Assembly: GCA_000499405.2 (NCBI GenBank)
Contig: HG738139.1
Location: forward strand, 14,723,796 to 14,787,795
Direction of reading: 5' to 3'
Length of the DNA stretch: 64,000 nt
From: Onchocerca volvulus
Taxonomy: Eukaryota > Nematoda > Chromadorea > Rhabditida > Onchocercidae
Position 1 is the stretch's first letter; the number at the start of each line of letters is the position of its first letter. Below the pieces are notes generated by a model, which worked only from the letters and a program-made list of their open reading frames with translations, was not told the DNA's origin and ran no database searches. A program made the position numbers and the translations under genes. Shown one piece after another: positions 12,406 through 24,329 of the stretch.

Positions 12406-13325
12406 CTCAACTGATGGTAGCGATTTTTCTTATAGTGGACGTTTTTTTTTTTTTTTTTTTTTAACCATATTCCCATCATTATACAGAAGCAATGTTATAA
12501 GACTGAAAACATTTACATGTAAATTAGTTTGTGGTCTTTTAGCGGTTGAAGATAAAGCTTAGTAATTGAAGACAAAAATCAAAATTAGAAATCACATCGT
12601 AGCATTTATTTATATTCATTGTAAATGATGAATCATTTAAGATGTAATACTTTGATATTCATTCTGAAATTCGGCTTAATTAGATAATATTTCTCTATGC
12701 AAAGTTTATTTTTTTACAATTTGAAGAAGATAAGATTGATTTTGAGATTTCTTAGAAATAAAGCATTGCAAAATATACTGTGTCTGGAATCTTCGTTTTA
12801 AAATCTATGCTGTGTGAAACTCATTTGAAAAATTGCTTAAATATTTCAGAAATTGGACGAAAATATGAAAACAAACAGAAAAAAAACTACATCTACCCGG
12901 GAATCACACCAAGACACAAACAATGATTTAAAAAAAAATAAAAGGGATTCAAAAAAAAAAAAAGGTATGATAAACTAACAAAGAAAAAAACGAAAATTCA
13001 ATCAAAGCAAAACAAAAATTAAGCGATAATACTTAAAAACCAAAAATAAAAAAATCAGGACAGATAAAAATATCTAGAGAAATAAATTTTTTGATTATTT
13101 TTAAAGTTTATACATATTTATAGAAATCAATTCTTTATTTTCAAAAATTTCAAACCATTAGTCATTAAAAATTATTCTTTAGTTCGTGTCAAATTCTACT
13201 AATAAGTATGATATATTTGAAATAATTTCTGCATGAAAGAAAATTATATAGTATTTTTTATTAACAACTGGGAAATTTTTCGACAGCACAATAATTTCTT
13301 TCAATTATATAGATTCATTGTCTTG

Positions 13326-16300
13326 TCAGAATTTTTTGTAACCAACTATCGCATATACTGAGCCTGGATTTCTCTTCATCGTGGAATTGTAATAAATTAA
13401 ACCAATTTCGATCAATTCAGATGCTGCCAATCGTAAAGTAATCGGTTGAATATCAAATGTCTCACTGGAAATAAAATTGTGAGAATGACACCTGCTATAA
13501 TTTATGAAAAAAATTAAACTTCCGAACCTGAATATCTTTTCACTATTCGTGGATTCCTTCGATTCTTTTGTGAAATAGAATGCGGTTATGTAATGGCTCT
13601 CGAGGAAATCTAATTCAGACTGCAAAATAAAACAACTGAAAAAATGGAGTGCAAAACGGATCGGAAACAACAATGAATTGAAAAAAAAAAAAGATTGAAA
13701 AGTTTATGAAATAACAACAAAGGATGTTAAAATTCAAGAAGCGCGTAAGTTCAAATGTACCAGCGAGCCGATAACAGAAGGGTAAATATGTTTCCCGCCT
13801 AAACATGTTAGCCGCCAAACGCTCAAACTAATAGTAAATAAAACGAGATCATGATGTGCCAAATTAAGGAGGGATTCCGAAAGGATAGAAGAATCGATTT
13901 GGAGCAGAAACACATTCTTATTCCACGATTGTAACGTGCGCCAGCGTTTCTACAACAGTTTTCTACAAGGGCTTTCTACCGGTAGGATTGTACAACGACC
14001 CAACAATAATCGATTCGAATCGATACAACAATCAACAATCACGTACAGGGCAGAACACTATTCTCTTATGAACAACAAAGGAAAGAATATTCAGTGATAA
14101 GCTATTTGATTATTTCGAATAATTCGTAATTGTTCCCCTTTCAATAAGTACCATTTTATGACAGAATTGTCGCATTGCAAAAGTTATTTTCACTATATTA
14201 ACTGGCAATAATTTCGCTGAACTTCATTTTGGCCGGCAGTTGCAATTAATTTCGACTGAATAAATTTAAACTGAAGAAGCAATTAATAAAGATAAGGAAC
14301 ACGTCAAACCTTCCATTTTAAAAGCTTCTTTCTCAGTTTTTCTTCAGCAATTGTTTCTACGAGGAACGTCGACGCTTCAACATTGCTACCACTAAACATC
14401 ACAAACAGACGATGTGACCTGTAATTATGATTATATGTAATTGAAGATTACTAGTTGATTGGTTCGAAAAGGTAATCGTTTACAATGTTTCCATCATAAT
14501 CTGAACTGTTCCTGTTAGTATAAGTTATCAAGGAATTTAAATTACCATGCTAACTGGATTTCGTCAACGTGCAAAACATAACAGATAGGTACAGAGCGGT
14601 TTTCCATAAATGGAGCGATAATAGAATTTATATCCGATTCTATATCAGACGGTGACACATTTTTTTCTCGAAAAGCAATAATTAATTTCACTTTACGCTG
14701 AAAATTCCAGATTTATTTTCTTAATTATGTCATCAATTTGTTTGCCAGCAAAATATTATCAAAAACAAAANGTTTCTTCGAGAAACGTCGACGCTTCAAT
14801 GTTATCACCACTAAACATCACAAACAGACGCTCTGACCTGAAATTATGTAATTGAAGCTTAATATCCTTTCGCTGATTGGTTCAAACAGATTATCTTTTA
14901 CAATGTTTTCATCAAAATCTGAACTGTTCCTGTTAGTATAAGTTATAAAGAAATTTAAATTACCATGGTAACTGAATTTCGCCAATGTGCAAAACATAAC
15001 AGATGGGTACAGAGCGGTTTTCCATAAATGGAGCGATAATAGAATTTATATCCGATTCTATATCAGACGGTGGCACAACACTTTCTCGAAAAACAATAAT
15101 TGATTTCACTTTACGCTGGAAATTGCAGATTTATTTTCTTAATTATATCATCAATTTGTTTGCCAGCAAAATATTATCAAAAATTAGTTAAATTTTAGGA
15201 AAATGGACAAAAACAGATGGAAAATTACGAATTGTTTCAAAATTCATAGAAGCGAAAAATAAGTATAATTATTACCATTCTTATTTCCCAATTCTTTGTA
15301 GAATAGAACACGTATCTAAAGAAAAATTATCATAAAATAAACTGAATGATAAATTAATAAAAATTTATAGCTATTTTTAATTTATTGTTTGTTAGACAAA
15401 TAATTAATGCTATCAAATCCTGTTTTAAGTGAACTGAATCCAGGCGAGTAGCCAAATCATTGTTTCAAATTATATCGGCAAATAATTCCGATTAAATGAA
15501 ACATTGCTAATTCCGCTGTCAAACTCTAATTCAATAATAATCATCACCAGCCAAATGCAGGTAACAATAACTAATGCAACGATGATGAAAATAAGTTGAG
15601 AAGCGGACGAATGATGACTTCTTGACACAATGACAGGAATGTGTTCAAAACTTTCATCTCTGGCAAAGCATCTCAATGCTACACGATTCCTCCTACTACT
15701 ATGCAGAAATGAAAAAGGATTCAGAAGCAATTTGATGAGACAACTTATCTGATATTCTCAGAATGACTGTATCTCAACAAATGAGATTCAGAAGACGATA
15801 TGTTTTCAATAGAGAATATAACTTACTCATTATCATAATAGATGACATCTACAGATGCATTGAACATCTCTGGAATAAATACGACGCTTCGTGCATAGTT
15901 TTTGTCTAAAATTCCGTTTGAAAAAAAAAAGTGATTTTTTTGTTTGATAATTTATGCAAATAAAACTGGAATTGTATTCGATTTAGCTGCGATTAAATTA
16001 AGAGGTAAATTAATAACTATGGAATTATTTCAGTGAAAATATGAGTTCAATGAAATTACTTACAAACTGGATTTGTGAAAAAAATTGTAAAACGATTGTT
16101 GTGTGGGACTATCTGGAAATATGGGCATGCCATTTGCATAGATTGTTCCGATATATGCTTATCACAATCATCAAATAAAAGAGCAATTTGAGGTTGCCAT
16201 TTTTGAAGCTAAAATAGGCCAAAATTTACGCAATTTTATTTAATCTTTTTTTGTAGTTACCGGTTTTTTAAATGCATTGTTTGATATTCTCCGCAAGCTC

Positions 16301-17086
16301 AATCATCAGAAAGCACAATAATTAAAATGCCTTGGAAAGATAGAATAAAGATGCGTGCTGAAAATTCTTTAATTTTCAAAAAACTAAAGAGTAAGAAAAA
16401 ATTAAATTAACGAAGTTTTGATGGAAGCAATCAAATAAAATAAAATAGTCAATCTAATTACACAGAACAAATTTCACTTATTTAGGTTATAAAAAAGAAA
16501 TTGAATAGAAAAGAAAAGGTGAAAAAGAAATCAACCTCCAAAAAGTCTTCATTTTCGACAAGCTTTTGTTCATACGTAGAAAAGATCTGCTGTTCAATTT
16601 TACCGCTTGCTTCACCATTTCTGACAATCAATGGCCTAATCCTTCGATTCAACTCTTCGCTTGCAAGTCCATAAAACGATTTACAAGTTCTTCAATGCAA
16701 AAAAGTTAGAATTCAAAAAAGTGATGATCTTTTTTTTGATCTTTTCATTCTAATGGAAGAACATTACTGAAAGTGAAAATTTAGTAAGTTGACGAATTGA
16801 ATGCATAAGACCAACCCGCGAGCAGAGAGCAAATCTTTGTTGTTTAAAACTTTGAAATATTGCGTTAGTCTCTTTAATACTGGATAAGAATGCATCATAA
16901 CACTCAAATGTTCGTTAGTCTCATTGAATCCATTTATTTGTTCTAAATTATTTAATTTCACAAAGTTTAATTAGTCAAGTGGCAGGAATCTTCAAATTTA
17001 CCTGTAGAAGTCGTATTAATTGGTGCACCGTTGATTGCATTGAAACAAATGGAAATAAATAACAACGTAAAGAAAATTTCCTTCAT
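13326..17086 (-). CDS. Single-pass receptor with SEFIR/TIR-like cytoplasmic domain (hypothesis)
   Basis: Eleven exons join in phase: 17086-17002, 16942-16816, 16689-16536, 16208-16064, 15905-15827, 15698-15525, 15315-15276, 15115-14964, 14418-14310, 13619-13528, 13464-13326, giving about 431 residues. Seen: a signal peptide (residues 1-20), an ectodomain with NTT, NET and NAS glycosylation sequons and four cysteines, a membrane helix at about 232-252 (LIFIIVALVIVTCIWLVMIII), then a cytoplasmic part beginning YVFYST and containing RLFVMFSG and HYITAFYF. The order of these strand-like motifs recalls SEFIR domains of IL-17 receptors. That is inference and was not searched. Exon 6 uses donor GA/GTTTGA; if unspliced, the frame stops at 15470 and gives a 272-residue short-tailed form. 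Exons 8 and 9 occur twice around an N at 14771. An in-frame ATG lies 30 bases upstream of the chosen start. Confidence 0.6.
14350..15190. repeat. Duplicated exon pair joined at one N
   Basis: 14350-14770 and 14772-15190 are near-identical copies of two receptor exons and their introns. The exons encode DIESDINSIIAPFMENRSVP and RLFVMFSG on the minus strand. They meet at a single N at 14771, where the distal copy is cut off in mid-exon. This is likely an unmerged haplotype or an overlapping contig end; a genuine tandem exon duplication is possible. For the gene model I used one copy of each exon. Confidence 0.8.
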
Positions 17087-17960
17087 TTCCAAGAATTTCC
17101 AAGTGTGAGCAATCATTTTCGAGGATTCCTAAGAACGAAGAGATCCAATAAAATTGTAATACTTTATGTAACATTAATCACATTTTTAGTTAAAAATAAT
17201 TCAACTTGCTACACCTAAAGCTTCGTATATAACATTTCATAATAATCCTAAAAAAAAAATTTCAAGTATTTTGAAGTAAAATTCCTAAATTTTAAGGATT
17301 GAATCAAAATGTAAAACTTTCTGAACTAACTTAATTATCACAAAGTGAGCATTGTTGAAATTATCAAGGTAAACATGCAGAAATTAGAAATCTTATCGGT
17401 TTTTGGTAAGTAAGATTGAGACAAGAAATTTGCCAGAGTTTTTGAAATTCATATAATTTGATATAAAAGTATTGGAAACGACTTTGAAAGGTATTATTGG
17501 CGACACAAAAAAAAAAAAAAAGTGAATTACTTCGAAATTGAAAGTGAAAATTTGTATGCTGCAATAGTTACGTGTCATCAGTAAAGAACTTTGGTTTTAA
17601 AATTTGAATGATTTAGTTAATTAACATGCAAAAATTATTGTGTGGCACCATCGACAGGAAGAGATGAACAAAAGGAATTATGCATTTTTTGACAATTTTA
17701 TTTTGCTATTGAATGGAAATTTCTGCTATAGTTTTTAGGCTTCGAAACCTGGGAAATTCAGCAACTTTGTAATTATCAATACAATTCATCAAGCATTCAG
17801 CATGATGAGAGTATCTTAATATTTTGCTTCAGTCTTTCATTTAAAAAGATTACTCATTTTTCAGTAAGAGTTTAAAAATCAATGAAACATACATGCATTT
17901 TTTTTTTTTTTTTTTCATATCAAACTAATATCGTTAACGAAAATTTTCATTTTATTCATT
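17087..17960 (-). repeat. Duplicated upstream flank, copy B
   Basis: The reverse complement of this segment matches 8990-9689 and about 21620-22392. It carries TTCTTAG/GAATCC, a probable trans-splice acceptor, 39 bases before the signal-peptide start at 17086. Similarity fades beyond about 17960. Confidence 0.75.
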
Positions 17961-18138
17961 CCATTTTCTACTGTAATATTTTTAAAAATGCGACAAGAAA
18001 AATTAATCGACATCCTTTATATTATATTTATTAGGAATAAAAACTATTGCATAGAAAAGTGACATCGTTATAATTCGTCAAAAAATAGATTTCTTTCTTT
18101 ATCTGGACTGAACTAAAAATCGTTTAGATGTAAAATTT

Positions 18139-18357
18139 TTATTGTTTTGATGAAAAAAAAGCATGTCGTTCACTTTCAAGTTTCTTATCATTGCAAAGAA
18201 CATTATATAGATCAGAGGCCTGTAGAGTAAAATTTAGAATTTTCATAGAACTTATAATGACATAGACCATAGACAAGTTTCGATGAACTTTGAACACTTC
18301 AACACATTTCTGCTTGTTCACGAGCAATTCAACCCCATGTTTGGCAGTACATTAATT
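18139..18357 (-). other. Coding-like open frame without start
   Basis: About 70 codons are open on the minus strand (including VNKQKCVEVFKVHRNL and a C-terminal SERHAFFSSKQ), following an upstream TAA with no ATG at its head. A 48-base in-frame segment bounded by GTCTAT and CTCTACAG could be an intron. It may be a terminal exon of a decayed gene in the upstream flank of the receptor. No family is recognised. Confidence 0.2.
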
Positions 18358-18465
18358 TTTTTATCTTTGATATGATGTTAACGGTGTTAAAGTTTATTTG
18401 CAATAGTTTTAGCAAATATTTTAGTCATATAAATAAATTCAATTTCTTCAGTGTAAAATTATTTT

Positions 18466-18471
18466 TAGAAA
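18466..18471 (+). promoter_or_regulatory. Probable trans-splice acceptor
   Basis: ATTTTTAG lies directly before AAAATGG of the four-helix protein gene, with no upstream exon that pairs with it. Equivalent AG sites sit just upstream of the starts at 27551, 43764, 54981, 57576, 58109 and 60879. Confidence 0.45.
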
Positions 18472-20003
18472 ATGGTTGCTGATCGAATGGTGTGTTCGCG
18501 TGAGCTGTATTATTCATTTACTCTTCTTTCTACGGTTTGTTTGACAACATGAATTAATGCTTGGGATTTATGAGAAGAATCATTCCGGATTCAGAATTTT
18601 TATTCTGATATCCCTCGATAGCATCAACTTTTTCCTTCATTGCTTCTGATTAGAAGAATCTGCTTTAAGAGTTAAGGAAAGGGTTATTGGTCATTGAACC
18701 CTATGAAAAAGAAACGTCCATTATTATTAATTTTTCCCTTTTCCCAAATTACGAAGCCACAGAAGACGATATTGATTCAATCGAATTATTATCTGTTAAA
18801 GTTTATAAAAAGATTATCAGAATTTGAATGAATCAATGGAACTATGCGTTGAACCGATCAGGATTTTCTGTAAGCTAGGATTATCATCAATAATGCATCA
18901 TGGATAGTTATTAATCAGTTCAAATACTACAACTAAGGATTAGAAAGTACCTCATGTAGAATTCTTTCATCAGAGCCTGAATGGATCAATAAAATTGCAC
19001 ATTTAACCAATTTCTTTTGAAAATCAAGATTTCCTGCAATTCGATGTTAAATACTAAATATCTTATATACCGTTAATGTAAGTTTTAATGAAGTTTAATG
19101 GTAATCCTGGCTTTGGACCGTAATTCACTGCAGTATGAATAGCAAAATAAGTTAACCTAACTTTTAGGCTTAGCAGTTTTGATACCTTGTCAATCAGTGT
19201 TGTAATTGTCAATAATTTAATTGCCATCTGCTATAATTATCATTTTTATAGTTTTTGGCTTTCGTAGCAGTAACGCTTATTATTTCCCGTTATGTATGGA
19301 TGGATAATGCAAAATTGATTGTTGTATTTTCATTTATGTTAATTGTGCTCATTGTTCAAATTCTCAATTTGATTTGTGAAACATTCAAATGCTTACGAAT
19401 TCGCATTGCACCGATTGTCGTAGGTTTCGCTGTTAACAAATCTTTTTTTCCTCTAAACATGTTTTACATATCCTACAACTTATAGAAAAATTTTAAACAA
19501 TATTTGTATTCTATTAAGGACTTTGTTGAAAAACAATACTGTTGTTTTGTTATCATAAAGGAATTAAAATTTTTGCTACTTCATGTTCTAATCATTATCA
19601 GACATCTGATAAACAACTGAAATCTCAGAAAATACAATTGCTTATTTCCATCGAAATCATTTAATCGAATCATCATCATTGAATCTTCTTTCTTTCTCCT
19701 TCCTCAACTTTTGCCCAACTGCTATTAACTTCAACTTGCATACCTGCATAATATCTTTGCAATAAAGAAGTGATAAAAGCTGATTCATGAATTTTTAGAC
19801 AATTGTATTTCATGGAATTTCAATCGTTTTCTCGCTAGTGGCATTAATAATACTTATTATTGTAATCACAAAACAAGAAAATCCAGAAACACTATGCGGC
19901 CCTTTTAAATATTCCGAAGTACTCATTGCTGCTGCAGTTAGTTTTTTCGAGATTTCATTAGAATCAAAAATTCGTTTATAGCTAAAAATATGAATGTAAT
20001 TCA

Positions 20004-20052
<49 letters not shown>

Positions 20053-20433
20053 ACATGGTGATAAAGTCTACTTCCCGGTAAAAACACTGAGAGATTTATT
20101 CCACTTTTAAAAAAGTAGAAAAATTCCAATGCAATGGCTCTATTAGTCAATGGATCAAATCCAACGAATATGAATTCTTTTTATTAAAACCATAAAAACA
20201 TTTGTGTTAAATAACTATATAAGACTGATAAATCCAATAATTCACTTGTTTAATTATTGAAAGTAATCGAATTTGGCGCCAGAATAACGGAATAATCACT
20301 TAAAATAAAATTTCAGTGCTACACATTAGGATCAATGCTGCTACCTGGTGCACTAATTTTAATTATTTTGTTTTGTCAACCGTCAGCTGATTTCCTCCCG
20401 TCTCTAGAAAAGCCATTTCAACATATTTCTTAA
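18472..20433 (+). CDS. Small four-helix (tetraspan-type) membrane protein
   Basis: Four phase-0 exons, 18472-18534, 19252-19419, 19799-19936 and 20317-20433, give 161 residues. Three helices are clear (FLAFVAVTLIISR is the first; AKLIVVFSFMLIVLIVQIL is the second; ISIVFSLVALIILIIVI is the third) and a fourth, MLLPGALILIILFC, lies near the C terminus. The layout of short N-terminus, paired helices and a short loop with C between helices 3 and 4 is like MARVEL or other small tetraspan proteins, but I do not recognise a specific family. The start follows a probable trans-splice acceptor by two bases. The gene lies between inverted copies of the receptor unit and shows no damage. Confidence 0.7.
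20006..20049 (+). repeat. (CT)n microsatellite
   Basis: About 22 uninterrupted CT dinucleotides lie in the last intron of the four-helix protein gene. Confidence 0.95.
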
Positions 20434-21099
20434 TTAATTTTTCACTATCAAATTTAATTGGCTATATGCAACAGTACGGTTTTTTTAATGTCAAGTTTTT
20501 GATTTTGAAGTCAATTTCTGGTTATAAAATTCTGAAATTTTACATTATTGTTCAAATTGCTGTTGGCTTAGTTTAAGATTGCTAAAATTGATGCACCATA
20601 TAAATTTAGAATAAAAGCAGTTGAACAAGAGCTATCGGACCAGAAGAAGTACTACTAATGTTGGAAACAACAATCGAGACAAAATTCAAACAAAAATGAA
20701 AGTTGAAGCAAAGTAATCAATCACAATGAAAATGATTCTATTAGTATATTCATTTCTCAATATGTTTTTTGGTAGCAAAACATCAACTTTTTACTTACTG
20801 AACTGTAATTCATTTTCGCATCGATTTGTCTTCAGAGCTCATTGAAAATTTACTTTAAAAGTTTCTTCTAAAATAAATTTCATTCACATTACCGAAGAGG
20901 AATGCCGAAGAAATTAAAAAATCTATATTATTTGTCAATTTTTTGAAATATAAAAAGATTAAGCCTTCTTTCACGCGTTGTCATGCAAAGAATAATTTTC
21001 ATGAAAATTAAATAAACTTGCGAAATTAATAATTTCACGAAATTGAATGACTCACTATATTTCGTTCGATTGTGAAAGAAATGCTTCAACATCAGAAAA

Positions 21100-22392
21100 T
21101 TTTTACCTCCTCTTGCTGAAATGTCATGGGTCGAATACTGCAGATACTTGCTGGTATCAATTACGGAAAACATTCTAAAATACCCACTTTTTCGCATCAT
21201 CAATAATTTTAAAATAAACGAAATATTAGATTTAAACGATCATGATGCGTTATCATCATTTGAAAAAAAAAAAAATCTTGTGATAAAATTGAATCGTTCA
21301 TTGTAACGAAATAAAGGAAAATAAATGACGGTGCAAGAAAAATTCGTTCCATTTCTGAGAAATCCCAGATGAAAAACAGCTTCCAAGATCGTGAAAATAG
21401 AAATAATTGATAAAATTACATGATTTCAACCAATCCTTGATTACATTCCACTGTATTTTCATCTAATTTGCCCTCTCATAATGTAAAATATTGTTTCAAC
21501 TATTTTGACTTTCTGAAATCAAAAACGATCATACGAAAATTCTTGTGAGCGGTAATGGTTCGGCATACAACAAAAAAAAAAAAAAAATGGTGTGTATGTT
21601 TCATCGATTTTTAAGCTTTTGCTGAAAAAAATTTTTTAAATGAAAGGCTGAAACAAAATATTACGAATCTCTCATCATGCTGAATGCTTGATGAATTGTA
21701 TTGATAATTACAGAGTTGCTGAATTTTCCAAGTTTCGAAGGATTAAAACTGTAGCAGAAATTTCCATTCAATAGCAAAATAGAATTGTCAAAAAATGCAT
21801 AAATAATTCCTTTTGTTCATCTCTTCCTGTTGATGGTGCCACATAATAATTTTTGCATGTTAATTAACTAAGTCAGTCAAATTTTTGAAACAAAGTTTTT
21901 CACTGATGCCATGTAACTATTGTAGCATATAAATTTTGATTTTCAGTTTCGAAAAAATTTTTTTCGTCTTCACAAATAATGCCTTTCATCATCGTTTTCA
22001 ATACTTTCATATCAAACTATATGGATATGTTTCGAAAATTTTGACGAAATGCTTTCCTTAATCGTATCTACCAGAACCTGATAAGATTTCCCAAATTCTG
22101 CATGTTACCCCTGAAAACCACAGCAATGTTTACTTTTTAATAAACAAGTTTTAGATTCTGATTCAATCCTAAAATTCATTGAGATAGTCAAATTTTTCTC
22201 GAAAATATCTGGAAATTTTTTTCAGAATTATTGTGAAATGTTATATACAACGCATAAGGTATAACAAGTTAGAATTTTTTAACTAAATATCTAAGTGCGG
22301 TGATTAATGTTACATAAAGTATTACAATTATATTGGATCTTTTCGTTCTTAGGAATCCTCGAAAATGATTGCTAACTTGGAAATTCTTGGAA
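21100..22392. repeat. Duplicated upstream flank, copy C
   Basis: This segment matches 8380-9689 (plus) along its length and the reverse complement of 17087-17960 in part. From about 21740 to 21960 it is closer to copy B, sharing the absence of the 9005-9060 stretch and the TTCATCTCTTCCTGT wording. From about 22080 to 22392 it is closer to copy A. It contains a 61-codon frame at 21121-21306 that is broken in copy A. Confidence 0.75.
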
Positions 22393-23087
22393 ATGAAGGA
22401 AATTTTCTTTACGTTGTTATTTATTTCCATTTGTTTCAATGCAATCAACGGTGCACCAATTAATACGANNNNNNNNNNNNNNNNNNNNNNNNNNNNNNNN
22501 NNNNNNNNNNNNNNNNNGATTCTTCTATCCTTTCGGAATCCCTCCTTAATTTGGCACATCATGATCTCGTTTTATTTACTATTAGTTTGAGCGTTTGGCG
22601 GCTAACATGTTTAGGCGGGAAACATATTTACCCTTCTGTTATCGGCTCGCTGGTACATTTGAACTTACGCGCTTCTTGAATTTTAACATCCTTTGTTGTT
22701 ATTTCATAAACTTTTCAATCTTTTTTTTTTTTCAATTCATTGTTGTTTCCGATCCGTTTTGCACTCCATTTTTTCAGTTGTTTTATTTTGCAGTCTGAAT
22801 TAGATTTCCTCGAGAGCCATTACATAACCGCATTCTATTTCACAAAAGAATCGAAGGAATCCACGAATAGTGAAAAGATATTCAGGTTTGGAAGTTTAAT
22901 TTTTTTCATAATTTATAGCAGGTATCATTCTCGCAATTTTATTTCCAGTGAGACATTTGGTATTCAACCGATTGCTTTACGATTGTCTGCATCTGAATTG
23001 ATCGAAATTGGTTTAATTTATTGCAATTCTCCGACTAAGAGAAATCCAGGCTCAGTGTATGCGATAGTTGGTTACAAAAAATTCTGA
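22393..23087 (+). pseudogene. Receptor-like paralogue interrupted by an assembly gap
   Basis: The signal-peptide exon begins at 22393 (MKEIFFTLLFISICFNAING) and runs into N at 22469. After the gap, 22518-22793 is intron matching the reverse complement of 13892-13620, followed by the last two exons 22794-22885 and 22949-23087 (stop TGA), ending YAIVGYKKF like the minus-strand gene. All nine or so middle exons are absent, a loss of about 3.1 kb relative to the intact copy. Both ends are open and spliceable, so this may be an intact gene whose middle was not assembled rather than a true pseudogene. The type label reflects only what is present. Confidence 0.7.
22469..22517. other. Assembly gap (49 N)
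   Basis: The sequences abutting the N run correspond to positions about 17013 and 13893 in the intact minus-strand copy. The real distance is therefore likely to be near 3.1 kb, not 49 bases, unless this copy carries a deletion. Confidence 0.9.
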
Positions 23088-23808
23088 CAAGACAATGAAT
23101 CTATATAATTGAACGAAATTATTGTGCTATCGAAAAATTTCCCAGTTGTTAATAAAAAATACTATATACTTTTCTTTCATGCAGAAATTATTTCAAATAT
23201 ATCATAGCTATTAATAAAATTTAGTACGAACTAAACTCGATATTTGTGAGCCTTTTGTTCAATAATAATCAGTTTTTATTTATCCTTATAAAAATAGTTC
23301 TTTAAAATTAGAACAACAGAAATTAGATTTGCGGATTGAATAAACAAACCATCCTTAATCTAAGCAAATGAAAATCAAACCCTAGAAACTTTGCAAACAT
23401 TCATCACGATACTTAAATCTCTGCAAATTTCGTCCATATCGAATTTTACAAACATTGAATCTTGCCATTATTTTTTGAAAATTACTTTAATATCGTGAAA
23501 AATTTCGACGAGAAAAATTAAAGGTTCTTGGAGAAAAAAAGTTTCCGTGGAATGAACAACCAATACTCCCCATTAATCATTCCAACTTAAAAAACATGCA
23601 TATTACTGAGACAGAAAGTCTGAGATTTATTCAAGCTGCTTTCTGATGTGAAGTCATGCGATTGTAAGAGATATGTAAATGATGCAGCTGAAGCACTGCC
23701 ATAGAAGAGAATGAAATGAATTTCAATTATTCATCCATTTAGCGACATAAATTCATTAAACTTTAGAAAATTTCATTAAATTAGTGAACGAACTTCGAGT
23801 CCGGTTGA

Positions 23809-24045
23809 TTGGAATTCAAATGGCGGAGTTGTCATAAAAAAGTTGAACCAAAAAAATATTTGAAAAGTGGCAAAGATTTATTCAAGGAAACGAAAATTTC
23901 GACAATGAAAAGCACAAATGATTCGCTTCTTGGAAAGTCAGAAAATTCCGGAAAAAGTGGCACAGATTCATTTGAGGTGGAATCGATAATTGTTATCAGC
24001 GATATGCCCAATTCACTATATAATTTTAATTCTTTCTTAAGCTAA
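23809..24045 (+). other. Possible upstream exon of the next gene
   Basis: An open frame follows a TGA at about 23806 and is rich in K, S, G and E (it contains LGKSENSGKSGTDSFE). A GAG/GTGGAA donor near 23976 would join in phase 0 to the exon beginning at 24315. Its first ATG is at 23905. It may be the true N-terminus of the gene downstream. Confidence 0.3.
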
Positions 24046-24329
24046 ATCAGTAAAATACTTCATCAAATTACTTAAGAGTTTTACAGTTGACATTTGTATC
24101 ATTCTGCTAAGTTACTGCTTAGACGTAGGTTTGCTTTGGTATATCATTAATTATCCAAACGATATAAATGGACAAAGATTTCGTGATAAATTTTATTTAT
24201 ACAGATGTAATCTAGTCTGGATTAGTTTACAATAAAATTAATCTTACTTCAAAACAATACAGCATATTATTAATTATCTTTTATCACTAAATACTATAGT
24301 AACAATTCATACAGCAATCGACGGCTGAG

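Noticed and set aside
15470..15698. Treating the receptor as ending at NYLPI with a second independent gene downstream
   Set aside because: A GTTTGA donor at 15524 joins in exact phase to the exon at 15315, and GTTTGA is also used as a donor elsewhere in the same gene. Kept only as a possible intron-retained form.
7566..23087. Interpreting the repeated receptor unit as a transposon
   Set aside because: The units contain multi-exon coding genes with splice sites. There is no transposase or reverse transcriptase frame and no terminal repeats.
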